Shown: positions 27,534-36,168 of the stretch, in pieces
Numbering within the stretch: position 1 is the first letter of the stretch
Layout of the letters: every line of letters starts with the position of its first letter
NCBI RefSeq assembly: GCF_007997135.1
Contig: NZ_VORU01000005.1
Span: 1-64,000 of the forward strand
Source: Aequorivita lipolytica
Lineage (GTDB): Bacteria > Bacteroidota > Bacteroidia > Flavobacteriales > Flavobacteriaceae
Direction of reading: 5' to 3'
Length of the DNA stretch: 64,000 bases
Notes under the pieces: generated by a model
Told to the model about the DNA's origin: nothing
The model's input: the letters and a program-made list of their open reading frames with translations, nothing else
Database searches by the model: none
Made by a program: the position numbers and the translations under genes

Positions 27534-27962
27534 ATGAAAAAACTACTGCTACTTTTTTGCTTAATCGCAACGTTGAATGCTTTCTCACAAACCGAAGCTG
27601 ATGATAAAGAAGCCATTCTTTCGGTATTAAAAACACAGGAAAATGCGTGGAACAAAAACGATTTGGACGGTTTTATGCAAGGTTATTGGAAAAGCGATTC
27701 CTTAAAATTTTACGGTAGTAAAGGAGTTACAAGCGGTTGGCAAAAAACGCTGGACAATTATAAAAATGGCTATCCTTCAAAAGAATATACAGGCAACCTG
27801 AGTTTCACAATTGAAGCTATTACCAAAATTGAAGCTGATTCGTATTACGTAATGGGCCAATTTCATTTGGTTCGGGATGCCGGAAATGCAAACGGAGTAT
27901 TTCTCATTATTTTCAGAAAAATAGAGGGTGAATGGAAGATTATCGCAGATTTGAGCTGCTAA
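27534..27962 (+). CDS. Exported SnoaL/DUF4440-type protein (NTF2-like fold)
   Basis: After a signal peptide (KKLLLLFCLIATLNAFSQ) the roughly 120-residue mature protein shows the NTF2-like pattern: an opening helix (AILSVLKTQENAWNKNDLDGFMQGYW), a cone-forming strand set and the terminal GVFLIIFRKIEGEWKIIADLSC. Such proteins may be ketosteroid-isomerase-like enzymes or ligand binders; no catalytic set is apparent. ATG 27534 is preferred to a TTG at 27525. Confidence 0.75.
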   Translation: MKKLLLLFCLIATLNAFSQTEADDKEAILSVLKTQENAWNKNDLDGFMQGYWKSDSLKFYGSKGVTSGWQKTLDNYKNGYPSKEYTGNLSFTIEAITKIEADSYYVMGQFHLVRDAGNANGVFLIIFRKIEGEWKIIADLSC

Positions 27963-27974
27963 CTTTAGCCACTT

Positions 27975-29510
27975 TTAAAAATCATCAGGATTCTCAATAA
28001 TTTTGTGAGCTCTTATAATGTGCGCTTCCAAGATTTCAGAATTCATCTTTTCCAATAGGCTCATCATCATACTCATTCTTTGATTGTGTTTGAAATATTC
28101 CCGTTTTTCATTTAGAAAATTCCAATAAAGCGAATTAAATGGACAAGCGTTTTCTCCAGTTTTTTCATTCACATTGTAAACGCAAGTTTTACAATAATTA
28201 CCCATTTTATTGATGTAGCTTCCACTGGAAATATATGGTTTTGTTGCTACAATTCCACCGTCTGCATATTGGCTCATTCCTCTTGTATTCGGCATTTCCA
28301 CCCATTCTATTGCATCTATATAAATTCCCAAATACCAAGCATCTACTTCATCGGGATGAATCTGGGTGAGCAGCGCAAAGTTCCCAGTAATCATCAATCG
28401 CTGAATGTGGTGTGCATAGGCATTATCCAGACTTTGAGTGATGGAATGACTTAGACAATTCATTTTTGTATTACCTGTCCAATAGAAATCAGGCAATTTA
28501 TTTTGATTGTCCAATTTATTGAGATGTTGATATTCTGGCATTTTCATCCAATAAATTCCACGCATATATTCCCGCCAACCCAAAATTTGACGTACAAAAC
28601 CTTCCACTTGTGAAATGTCTATTTCAGATTTTCGGTCGTAATAGGTTTCTATCGCTTTATTTACGACTTCTTGAGGTGAAAGCATTTTTGAATTTAATGA
28701 AAAAGAAAGCCGCGAATGAAAAAGGAAAGCCTGTTCCGTATGAAGCGCATCCTGATAATCGCCAAAATGAATCAATAAATTATCACAGAAATAATTGAGC
28801 ATTTGTAAACTATCCGCGCGCGATGTGGGCCAATTAAATGTTGTAGCATCAATATTCCCAATTGTTTTTATTTTTTGCTTTTCAATCTGTTTTAAAATTG
28901 AAGAAACGTCTTTTCGGAAACCTTTTTCGTGGGGAATTTCGGGCTTGCCACTCCATTTTTTTCTATTGCTTTTATCAAAATTCCACTTTCCGCCTTCGGG
29001 ATTAGTTTTGTTTTCCATCAAAAGCTCGTGTTTCTTTCGCATATCGCGGTAGAAATACTCCATCGTCATCTCCTTTTTTCCTTTGTAGAAATCGGCCATT
29101 TCTGTTCGCGTAGTGTAGAAATGTTCAGTGTCAAAAGCTTCGTTTTGTATATTTAAATAGTTGCAAAAATTTCGTAGTTGCTCATCTAATCTATATTCAT
29201 CGGGAAGCTGATATTCAAATTTTTCAATGTTATGTTTTTGAATTAGATCTTTCAGATTTTCAACTAAATCCTGTTTGTTCTCTTCGGAATCTATTTCGTA
29301 ATAAATTACTTGATGTCCGTTACCTTTTAAATGCTCGTGAAAATTCCGCATCGAAGCAAAAAACCCGACTACTTTTTGAATGTGATGGTTTACATAATCA
29401 GTTTCCTGACGCATTTCCGCGATAAAATACAGCGTATTCTGTTCGGTTTTTGAGTACCAAGAATGTTTGTGGTTCAATTGATCGCCAAGAATGAGACGTA
29501 GTGTTTTCAT
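27975..29510 (-). CDS. Fe-S cluster photolyase/cryptochrome (PhrB-type, probable (6-4) photolyase)
   Basis: The 511-residue protein opens with LRLILGDQLNHKHSWY, the start of the FeS-BCP (bacterial (6-4) photolyase, formerly DUF523-like photolyase-related) branch, rather than a class I CPD photolyase. The four [4Fe-4S] cysteines expected from the PhrB structure are present: one in MNCLSHSITQSL, two in CKTC and one in ACPFNSLYW. The FAD-binding helical domain is the C-terminal half. It is predicted to repair UV (6-4) photoproducts using FAD, a lumazine-type antenna and light. It starts 24 bp after the DASH cryptochrome and is probably the last gene of the operon. Confidence 0.9.
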   Translation of the reverse strand: MKTLRLILGDQLNHKHSWYSKTEQNTLYFIAEMRQETDYVNHHIQKVVGFFASMRNFHEHLKGNGHQVIYYEIDSEENKQDLVENLKDLIQKHNIEKFEYQLPDEYRLDEQLRNFCNYLNIQNEAFDTEHFYTTRTEMADFYKGKKEMTMEYFYRDMRKKHELLMENKTNPEGGKWNFDKSNRKKWSGKPEIPHEKGFRKDVSSILKQIEKQKIKTIGNIDATTFNWPTSRADSLQMLNYFCDNLLIHFGDYQDALHTEQAFLFHSRLSFSLNSKMLSPQEVVNKAIETYYDRKSEIDISQVEGFVRQILGWREYMRGIYWMKMPEYQHLNKLDNQNKLPDFYWTGNTKMNCLSHSITQSLDNAYAHHIQRLMITGNFALLTQIHPDEVDAWYLGIYIDAIEWVEMPNTRGMSQYADGGIVATKPYISSGSYINKMGNYCKTCVYNVNEKTGENACPFNSLYWNFLNEKREYFKHNQRMSMMMSLLEKMNSEILEAHIIRAHKIIENPDDF

Positions 29511-29534
29511 AAAGTATTTAGTTGAAAGAAGGTA

Positions 29535-30839
29535 TTATTTAAGCCAAGTTTTTTGATACTTTCCATCTGCATCATATCGTTCTACCTGCATTTTTATATT
29601 GAATTTTCTATCGCGCGGATCGTTGCCAACGCCGCTATTGTAAATCCAATTTCCCCAATTGCTGTGCACGTCATAATCTATTAGCATACTTTCAAAATAA
29701 GCTGCGCCTTTTCGCCAATCCTGCAATAATTCCTTAGCCCAAAAACTGTTTGCGTTTTGCCTCCCACGATTGCTCATAAAACCGGTAGCTGCAATTTCAT
29801 TCATATTCGCGTTTATAAATGGTTCTTTTGTTTTGCCATTAATCCAGTTTTTGAAAGTTTCTGAATCGTTATTCCAATCTAAATCTTTCTTCGAAATTCC
29901 TTTTAACTGAAAAATTTTAGAGCCGTGTTTAAGCGAAACATATTTAAAATAATCACGCCACAACAATTCAAAAATCAGCCAATACGTGCTTTCATTTTCT
30001 ACGATTTCACTTTCAAATTTTTTAACTTCTTCGTAAATATAGCGAGGCGAAAGACTGCCGTTGGCGAGCCAAGCAGAAAACTTGGAGCTGTAATCAGCGC
30101 CTAACATTCCATTTCTAGTTTCCTTATAATTTTTCAGATTTTTCGTTTCCCAGAAATATTGCTTCAAGCGTGCTTCCGCAGCATCTTCTCCTCCTCTAAA
30201 TGGAAATGCCGAACGTGAATCAATCTCAAAATCTTTTAATCCCAAATCTTTTAAAGTCGGAACTTCTGTGTTGTTTTCCACAAGATTGTTTTCTTGCTGA
30301 ATTCCAGGTTTTTCAATACATTTTCTAACCTCAGCATTTGCTTCAACTTTTTTTCTGAAGTTCGTAAATACTTCTGGAATATCTGAAAAATCACTATAGG
30401 GAATGTCTTCCGGATGGAAGAGAAACTGGTCGTAGGTTTCAACAAAGTTGCAGTCGGGAAGTTTTTTCCGAAGATTTTCAAAAACGTGAACTTCTTCGCT
30501 GGTCCATTCGCGTTGGTAATAAATTGATTTTATTTGATGAGTTTGTATAATTTCTGGAAGAATCAATTCTGGTTTTTCGTGAAATACCAAAAGACTAATA
30601 TTAAGTTTTTCGAGATTCTTCCGAAGATTTTCAACCGTTTCAATCAAGAATTTTGCGCGGAATTTTTCAGTTTTCTTAAATCCGTATTTGGTAGTTGAAA
30701 ATTGGCGTGGATCAAAAAAATAGACTGCGATTACTTTTTCATTTTCACTTAAAGCCTTAGAAAGTGAATGGTTATCACGCACTCTTAAATCTTTGGTAAA
30801 CCAAACTAAACCGGTGGATTGTCCTTGTTTTTCTGACAT
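29535..30839 (-). CDS. DASH family cryptochrome
   Basis: The 434-residue protein has the Rossmann-like antenna domain ([16 protein letters not shown], residues about 10-25) and the FAD-binding helical domain with [30 protein letters not shown] and the [10 protein letters not shown] stretch typical of CRY-DASH (NYGNW/AGVGNDPR pattern). DASH proteins bind FAD and methenyltetrahydrofolate and repair CPD lesions in single-stranded DNA; some have signalling roles. Its ATG lies inside the 3' end of the DUF2256 frame, and the Fe-S photolyase follows directly. Confidence 0.93.
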   Translation of the reverse strand: MSEKQGQSTGLVWFTKDLRVRDNHSLSKALSENEKVIAVYFFDPRQFSTTKYGFKKTEKFRAKFLIETVENLRKNLEKLNISLLVFHEKPELILPEIIQTHQIKSIYYQREWTSEEVHVFENLRKKLPDCNFVETYDQFLFHPEDIPYSDFSDIPEVFTNFRKKVEANAEVRKCIEKPGIQQENNLVENNTEVPTLKDLGLKDFEIDSRSAFPFRGGEDAAEARLKQYFWETKNLKNYKETRNGMLGADYSSKFSAWLANGSLSPRYIYEEVKKFESEIVENESTYWLIFELLWRDYFKYVSLKHGSKIFQLKGISKKDLDWNNDSETFKNWINGKTKEPFINANMNEIAATGFMSNRGRQNANSFWAKELLQDWRKGAAYFESMLIDYDVHSNWGNWIYNSGVGNDPRDRKFNIKMQVERYDADGKYQKTWLK

Positions 30840-30952
30840 TTTTTACTGCAATATATTACGTTGTCCCAATCCCGCTCCCATTTCTTTCGCCAAGTAAAAG
30901 AACGAGCACAAGTGGGGCAAGTTTTCTAGGGAAGATCAGATTTCCTTTTCAT
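30806..30952 (-). pseudogene. DUF2256 zinc-ribbon gene interrupted by an amber codon
   Basis: On the minus strand, ATG 30952 starts a 48-codon frame that encodes MKRKSDLP, a TAG codon (30928-30926), then [36 protein letters not shown] and a terminal TAG. This is the DUF2256 signature: two CxxC-type pairs around the [10 protein letters not shown] core. In intact homologues the residue at the TAG is commonly Gln, Glu, Thr or Ser, and CAG to TAG is one transition. There is no start codon between the TAG and the first Cys, so without readthrough no complete protein is made. DUF2256 often neighbours DASH cryptochrome genes; here it overlaps the DASH start by 34 bp. Confidence 0.75.
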
Positions 30953-30955
30953 TAA

Positions 30956-31951
30956 CTAATTCCCCTTTATTCGCTCCCAAAGGTCTGAAAGCAGTTTGCC
31001 GCCTTCCTTAACTTCTTTGGGTTCTTCTGTAATTTTAACGTCGTCACCTTCATTTTCTATCAAAAAGCTGAAAGCAAATTTATCTGACTGTGGATCTAGG
31101 CTGATCTTCCCAAAACGCAAATCGTTCAAATAGATTCCGTCTTGTTTTTCAGAAATGGTGTACCAACCTTTGGTTATTTTTATAAGCCGTTGTACTTTAT
31201 TGTATTCCCCGAAATTGCCAAGCGCTTCGTGATTTTTAGGGTACGGAAAAAACTGAATAGGCTTCGTGTCGAAAAACGAATAATCGCCAATTAAAAAAGC
31301 ATCTTTAGTTTCTACATTTGCTGTCCACAAAATAGTGTTCAATGGGCTTGGTTTTGTAATCATGCCCAAATAATCTATGTTTTGTTCCTCAAGTGCTTTT
31401 TCAAACTTTTGATACGTAATTGCCTTTGTAATCAACGTTAACACCATATATGAACTGCTCACAATTAAACCAAGATTGTTGAATTTTCGCCTTTTAATGC
31501 TCCCCCGTTTTTGAAGCATTGCCAAAATTAAAAACACTAAAAATGGCAGTGTGTAAAGCGGATCGATTACAAAGATATTCTTGTACTCCAAACGAATATC
31601 CAGTGGCCAAAAAAGCTGCGTACCCCAAGTGGTATGTGCGTCGAGTAAAGGATGCGTAAAAAAACAGAGGAACCAAAACCAAAGCCATTCTTTTAAACTT
31701 GCCCGTCTGTCCCACAAAGAAAGTAACCACCCAAAAAGTAACCCAAAAACCACAGCAAAAACGATGGAATGCGTAAACCCACGATGAATTTCCAAAGCGG
31801 TTACAGTATCTGTAAACCTATTTGCAATAACATCCAAATCTGGAATTGTGCCTGCAATGGCGCCCAAAAGCATTGCTTTATTGCCAATCTTTTTCCCCAA
31901 AACCGCTTCGCCAACGGCAGCACCTAAAACTATTTGTGTTACTGAATCCAT
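30956..31951 (-). CDS. YdjM/DUF457-family membrane metal-dependent hydrolase
   Basis: The 331-residue protein starts with MDSVTQIVLGAAVGEAVLG and has the family motifs GAIAGTIPDLDVI (Asp pair), HRGFTHSIV (His metal ligands) and HPLLDAHTTWGT, within a four- to five-helix membrane domain. The C-terminal half is soluble and beta-rich. E. coli YdjM is LexA-regulated, which makes a link to DNA damage plausible, and the gene heads a run of light-damage genes (DUF2256, DASH, Fe-S photolyase). The reaction is not known. Confidence 0.85.
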   Translation of the reverse strand: MDSVTQIVLGAAVGEAVLGKKIGNKAMLLGAIAGTIPDLDVIANRFTDTVTALEIHRGFTHSIVFAVVFGLLFGWLLSLWDRRASLKEWLWFWFLCFFTHPLLDAHTTWGTQLFWPLDIRLEYKNIFVIDPLYTLPFLVFLILAMLQKRGSIKRRKFNNLGLIVSSSYMVLTLITKAITYQKFEKALEEQNIDYLGMITKPSPLNTILWTANVETKDAFLIGDYSFFDTKPIQFFPYPKNHEALGNFGEYNKVQRLIKITKGWYTISEKQDGIYLNDLRFGKISLDPQSDKFAFSFLIENEGDDVKITEEPKEVKEGGKLLSDLWERIKGN

Positions 31952-32008
31952 TCGGAAAACATTCTTTTTATTTGTGCAGCCGTGAAAATACGCACTTCCT
32001 GAATATAA

Positions 32009-32039
32009 AAAAAGGATGCTTTTTTAAAACATCCTTTTT
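32009..32039 (-). terminator. Terminator after the exported duplicated-barrel protein
   Basis: AAAAAGGATG (32009-32018) and CATCCTTTTT (32030-32039) form a ten-base-pair stem with a T run when read on the minus strand, 24 bp beyond the gene ending at 32063. Confidence 0.75.
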
Positions 32040-32062
32040 CAACAAATTATAAATGCCAAAGC

Positions 32063-32887
32063 TTATTTTGAAAGTTCCGCCACTAAAGTGTAAGCGGTAT
32101 CACCGTGAATTCCAGTGAAATATTTCCCCCATTTTTTTCCTCGTTGTTTTCCAGAATCTCCTGGCCAAGCTTGACCAATCAATTCTCCATTTTTATCGAA
32201 CATCTTCTCCATATCACACATAGAATCTACAAAAAATGCTTCTACAAATTCGGTTTTATCACTTCCCCATACGTGAACATTTGGATAATACCCTTTAATA
32301 TATTCGTTTTTTGAAAGAACCTTTGCGAAATGTTCAGCTCTCATTTCATCGAATTCTTTCTGTGAACCATCTTCGGGAAACGTGAAATAAGTTCTTCGAA
32401 TATAGAGAACCAAATCTTTGGTGTTGCCCTGCGCTATTAACTTAGCACCATCGATGGGAGCATAAATTTCGTCGGAATGGTTTGCCGAGAAGTAATCATC
32501 GCGATTTTTAAAAAAGGCTCCCCTTGCTTTTTCATCGGGCCAAGCTTGTTTGGCAAGCTCCTCACTTCTTTCAGCAGCCTTGTCCATAGCTTCCCATGAT
32601 GGATAGGTCTGTACATAAAGAACTTCAGAATTGTCTGGTGAAAAAAGATGTGTGTAATAAGATGCCGAAGTAATATATTGATTTTTACTCACTACTTTTT
32701 GCAAATACTCCTTTTCCGCAGCTTTCCAAGCATCCATGCTGAAGTCTTCTTTATCCATATTCCAATGCATCGTTGTGGCTGAAAGATACTTTGGCCTATT
32801 AGCTTCATTTTGGGCTAAGACACTAAAACTTAATAGCAACATAATAGATGCCATTGCAATAAACTTAAGGTTGGTTGTTGTTTTCAT
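32063..32887 (-). CDS. Exported protein with two tandem ABM-like (dimeric alpha/beta barrel) units
   Basis: The 274-residue product has a signal peptide (LKFIAMASIMLLLSFSVLAQ). The mature part contains two similar halves: each has a segment like AEKEYLQKVVSKNQYITS or AEHFAKVLSKNEYIKGYY, followed by a beta segment (VLYVQTYPSWEAMDKA; KTEFVEAFFVDSMCDMEKM) and an ELAKQAWPDE / LIGQAWPGDS turn. This is the pattern of ferredoxin-like dimeric alpha/beta barrels fused in one chain. Function is unknown. It is monocistronic, with a terminator at 32009-32039. Confidence 0.65.
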   Translation of the reverse strand: MKTTTNLKFIAMASIMLLLSFSVLAQNEANRPKYLSATTMHWNMDKEDFSMDAWKAAEKEYLQKVVSKNQYITSASYYTHLFSPDNSEVLYVQTYPSWEAMDKAAERSEELAKQAWPDEKARGAFFKNRDDYFSANHSDEIYAPIDGAKLIAQGNTKDLVLYIRRTYFTFPEDGSQKEFDEMRAEHFAKVLSKNEYIKGYYPNVHVWGSDKTEFVEAFFVDSMCDMEKMFDKNGELIGQAWPGDSGKQRGKKWGKYFTGIHGDTAYTLVAELSK

Positions 32888-33055
32888 AATCCTATAAAAT
32901 TAAATTAGTATAAATATTAAATTGATTACTATTTTAATATTTGGAACAATACGTGGAGTAAAATAAAGATACTAATGAAGGATAAATGAGGAATAACAGA
33001 GATTTAAATGTACAAAAAAATAGTTACAAATAGCCGTTTTACTGATATTTATGAA

Positions 33056-34828
33056 TCAATCTACTATTCTCATCTTTTTCAGCAGAAATGAGGCGTTCAT
33101 ATTTTGGCAAATTCCGGGTTTGAAAGTATAATCGAAAAAGAGTTCATCATTTTCAATACGCGCGTCGAAGAAATAATTTTTCACTTCTGGCAATTCTTCT
33201 GCAGCAACACAAAGACTTAAATCGTGTGTGGCGATAATTCCAGTGGAATTGCTTGCCACGAGTTTTTCAACAAATTTTCGGGAGCCGATGGCTTTATCAG
33301 TACTATTTGTTCCTTTCAGAATTTCATCGAGAATTATAAAATATCGATCCGTTTTTATTTCGTCCACAATAAATTTTAGGCGTTTCAATTCGCTGAAAAA
33401 GTAAGATTCGTCGTCCGTCAAACTATCCGTAGTCCGCATACTTGTAATGAGTTTTATGGGATGGTATTCTGCTTTTTCGGCACAAATTGGCAGGCCTATA
33501 TTCCCCATTACAATTTGGAGGGAAACGGTTCTTAAAAACGTACTTTTTCCCGCCATATTCGCGCCTGTAACTATGAAAAACTCTTCAGAATTTATCTTAA
33601 AATCATTTCGAACCATTGTTGATTCATTTAAAAGTGGATGACCGGCGCCTTTCACATTTAAAACTGGAATCTCACTATTTATTTCTGGAAAAACATAATT
33701 GGGGTGATTGAATTTGAAATTTCCCAAACTATTGTAAGCATCAAAAAAAGTGATACTTTCAAACCAAACAGGAACGCTTTTTTTATGGGCTTTGATCCAC
33801 TTTTCTATATTGTAACATTGCCGAAGATTACGAAGCGTAAATCCATTTATGATTGTACCAAAAATCATAATATCTCCTTGACCTAAAACATCTAAATATC
33901 TGGAAAACTGCTTTAAAACTGTTGAAGTTTTTGTCTCTGATTGGATAATAGAATTTCTTTTTTCAGAAAGGATCTCAGTAGAAAAATCTTCATTTTCAAT
34001 CTCTAAAATTAGCTTATAATATTGCTCAAAAGTGCTTTGCATTTTTGAAGTGTGGGAAGAAAGATTATTTACTTTTTTCTGAAAAAATCCTGAAATTGCT
34101 AATCCCAAAACGAACCATCCTGCAGTAACATATCCCGAAAGTAAATCAATAGAATTCAAAACGATTAAGGCTACCGAAATTGTTGAGAATACAAGTGAAA
34201 CTGGTTTTATCCATTTTGGAACAAAACTTTTATAGTTTTTAAGCCAATCGGTAACCTCTGTTGCGGGAACTTCAGTTTTTACTAAAGAAGCTATTGCTGA
34301 AAACTGCTGACGCCATTCGGGTTTTCCAGCAATTTCTTTGATAGCTTTTTGCTTTTCTGGAATGTTATTAATTTTATTTTCTGTGAACAATTTCGCCAAA
34401 AAATCTGAACCACTTTCCAAAGCAGTTCTATTCAAGTATTGAAAAATGGAGCCGCGTCCAAAAAGATCAATATCCTGACTGTAAAAATGTAGCGGATCTT
34501 TATATTTTTCACCGGAAGGCAAATGATGGAACGCACGACTTAAAACTTCCAGCTCCGTTTCACTTTGAGCAATTAAGGCTTGTTTGAGATCCCTTTGGTA
34601 CTGCAACTCGCTGTGTTTTGAAACCAAATAGATAAAAGCTGCAATAGCAACAATAATAATCGCGGTTACAATTTTTGCATTTCCAAAGAAAAAGTAGACG
34701 CCAAAACAGGCTAGCAAAAAAACCAGCAATCGAATAGTACTAGAGAAAGCAAGTTTCTTCTTTACTATTTTTAAAGCTTCGGAATGGATTTCAATCTGTA
34801 ATTTGTAAAAATCAGCGGGATGACTCAT
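33056..34828 (-). CDS. Membrane-anchored MutS-like ATPase
   Basis: The 590-residue protein has MutS domain V at its C terminus: P-loop VTGANMAGKSTFLRT (around residues 405-420), RTTDSLTDDESYF, Walker B FIILDEILKGTNSTDK and GIIATHDLSL. There is no mismatch-recognition domain. Instead the N-terminal half has two hydrophobic hairpins (LLVFLLACFGVYFFFG / IVTAIIIVAIAAFIYLV near 30-70, and VSLVFSTISVALIVLNSI / AGWFVLGLAISGFF near 205-245). It should therefore be a membrane-bound ATPase of the MutS superfamily, not a mismatch-repair protein. It is last in a six-gene minus-strand operon, 16 bp after the MmcQ/YjbR gene. Confidence 0.85.
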   Translation of the reverse strand: MSHPADFYKLQIEIHSEALKIVKKKLAFSSTIRLLVFLLACFGVYFFFGNAKIVTAIIIVAIAAFIYLVSKHSELQYQRDLKQALIAQSETELEVLSRAFHHLPSGEKYKDPLHFYSQDIDLFGRGSIFQYLNRTALESGSDFLAKLFTENKINNIPEKQKAIKEIAGKPEWRQQFSAIASLVKTEVPATEVTDWLKNYKSFVPKWIKPVSLVFSTISVALIVLNSIDLLSGYVTAGWFVLGLAISGFFQKKVNNLSSHTSKMQSTFEQYYKLILEIENEDFSTEILSEKRNSIIQSETKTSTVLKQFSRYLDVLGQGDIMIFGTIINGFTLRNLRQCYNIEKWIKAHKKSVPVWFESITFFDAYNSLGNFKFNHPNYVFPEINSEIPVLNVKGAGHPLLNESTMVRNDFKINSEEFFIVTGANMAGKSTFLRTVSLQIVMGNIGLPICAEKAEYHPIKLITSMRTTDSLTDDESYFFSELKRLKFIVDEIKTDRYFIILDEILKGTNSTDKAIGSRKFVEKLVASNSTGIIATHDLSLCVAAEELPEVKNYFFDARIENDELFFDYTFKPGICQNMNASFLLKKMRIVD

Positions 34829-34844
34829 CTAGTTTTTTGCGGTT

Positions 34845-35204
34845 TTAAAGGGAAGCAAGTTCTGCTTGAAGTTTTTCTGTGAGGCTTTTTACAACCAAAT
34901 CGTAAGAATGATCGATCAATTCTAAAACAATTTTTTGTGGAATATTTTTTTCTAGTTCCACTGTGTTCCAATGAATTTTGCTCATGTGGTAGCCCGGAAT
35001 TATCAAACCATCGTATTCTTCGCGAAGTTCGATTGATCGTTCGGGATCACATTTTAGATTTGCAGTTGCGGGATTTACAGCAACACTCGTTAGTGCAAAC
35101 ATTTTGCCCATTACTTTAAAAGCAAGTATTTTTTCATCAAAAGGAAAAGATTCAGTAACTCCCTTTTTAGCAATGCAATATTCTCTAAATTCTTCTATGT
35201 TCAT
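34845..35204 (-). CDS. MmcQ/YjbR family protein
   Basis: The 119-residue protein (ATG 35204) shows MmcQ/YjbR features: FREYCIAKKGVTESFPFDEK, KVMGKMFALTSV, LKCDPERSIELREEYDGL and YHMSKIHWNTVEL. The fold is a double-wing CyaY-like domain proposed to bind DNA; the role is unclear. Its ATG overlaps the TGA of the upstream DUF4230 gene (ATGA), showing translational coupling. Confidence 0.85.
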   Translation of the reverse strand: MNIEEFREYCIAKKGVTESFPFDEKILAFKVMGKMFALTSVAVNPATANLKCDPERSIELREEYDGLIIPGYHMSKIHWNTVELEKNIPQKIVLELIDHSYDLVVKSLTEKLQAELASL

Positions 35205-35812
35205 TTTTCCAGCTTTGGCTTTTCTTCGGCAGCATAAAGTGCAGAATAATCCAATTTCCAATTGATAGTTTCCACTAAAGTTTCCATCAATTTAATAGTT
35301 TCCAATGCCTGTTTTGAAGCTTCGTTAAACAAACCTGTTTCTGGAATTTTATCTACGATATGCTTTTTTGCTTCTTGGTTTATATCTGTCAAATCTGAAG
35401 CTGTAAAAGGGTTTGCCCAGCCTTCGCGTTTGTCATAATATTTAAAATCTGTTTCAATGGTGAGCAATTCTGGCTGTGGAAAATTAGTGAGAATAATAGT
35501 CCGGTTCTTTGTATCGGCTTTCATCTTAACTTTTGTGAGGTCGAAGCCAATGTGCGCTTTTGCTTCAATTAAAATCAATGCTTTCTTTTTCCCCAAAACT
35601 AAATTGAGCCATTTGTCTTTTACGTTTTCGTAATAGAAAATTTCAGAGAAATCGCCTTCCACAGTGATGAATTTACAGACGCTCCGTATTTTTTCCATTA
35701 AAATAACAGACTGTGTATTTACTTTTTCCCGCTTTCCGGCACCGTTGAAACGAGCGAAAATAAAGTAAGCCAAAACGGCGCCAACGGCCAAGCCTATAAA
35801 AAGATATTCCAT
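35201..35812 (-). CDS. DUF4230 membrane-anchored protein
   Basis: The 203-residue protein has one N-terminal helix (MEYLFIGLAVGAVLAYFIF) and then a soluble DUF4230 domain with EGDFSEIFYYEN, KKALILIEAKAHIGFDLTKVK and GWANPFTASDLTDIN. DUF4230 proteins are common in Bacteroidetes and of unknown function; the topology suggests an inner-membrane anchor with the domain outside. ATG 35812 is chosen because the helix starts there. It overlaps MmcQ/YjbR by 4 bp. Confidence 0.8.
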   Translation of the reverse strand: MEYLFIGLAVGAVLAYFIFARFNGAGKREKVNTQSVILMEKIRSVCKFITVEGDFSEIFYYENVKDKWLNLVLGKKKALILIEAKAHIGFDLTKVKMKADTKNRTIILTNFPQPELLTIETDFKYYDKREGWANPFTASDLTDINQEAKKHIVDKIPETGLFNEASKQALETIKLMETLVETINWKLDYSALYAAEEKPKLEK

Positions 35813-35816
35813 AATA

Positions 35817-36167
35817 TTAATTTCCAATGCGTCCTAAATGTGTATTCTTAAAACTGTCCGGATATTTTAACCCATAGCCGAAAATTCTATCGAAAGCTGC
35901 GTGTGAGAACAAAATTACACCTATTAAAATTAACAAAGGATTATCAAGATAAAACCCTGTCAAACCTATGCCAATCGCAATCGCTTTGTGATGAAAAAGA
36001 TTGTAAGTGAAAGCGCCAATTTTAGTGCTTATCAAATACCCGAGCATTCCAATATCTGGCGTGAGCAACAACGCCGGAAACCACCACCACGCATAATCTA
36101 ATTGTGAAAAAAGGTAAATTCCCAAAATGAATTGCGCCAATTCCTCAATTTTTAAAATTGTTTGCAT
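35817..36167 (-). CDS. DUF4260 membrane protein
   Basis: The 116-residue protein (ATG 36167) has about four hydrophobic helices and the family features EELAQFILGIYLFSQL, FPALLLTPDIGMLGYL, NLFHHKAIAIGIG and FSHAAFDRIFGYGLKYPD. His and Asp residues (HHK, HAAFDR) are conserved-looking and could bind metal. Function is unknown. It sits between the cyclase and DUF4230 genes with almost no gap. Confidence 0.85.
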   Translation of the reverse strand: MQTILKIEELAQFILGIYLFSQLDYAWWWFPALLLTPDIGMLGYLISTKIGAFTYNLFHHKAIAIGIGLTGFYLDNPLLILIGVILFSHAAFDRIFGYGLKYPDSFKNTHLGRIGN

Positions 36168-36168
36168 C

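Noticed and set aside
13869-30952. Genome-wide recoding of TAG as an amino acid
   Set aside because: Normal genes in the window end in TAG (mevalonate kinase, the MORN protein). Two interrupted short genes are better explained by mutation, readthrough or read errors.
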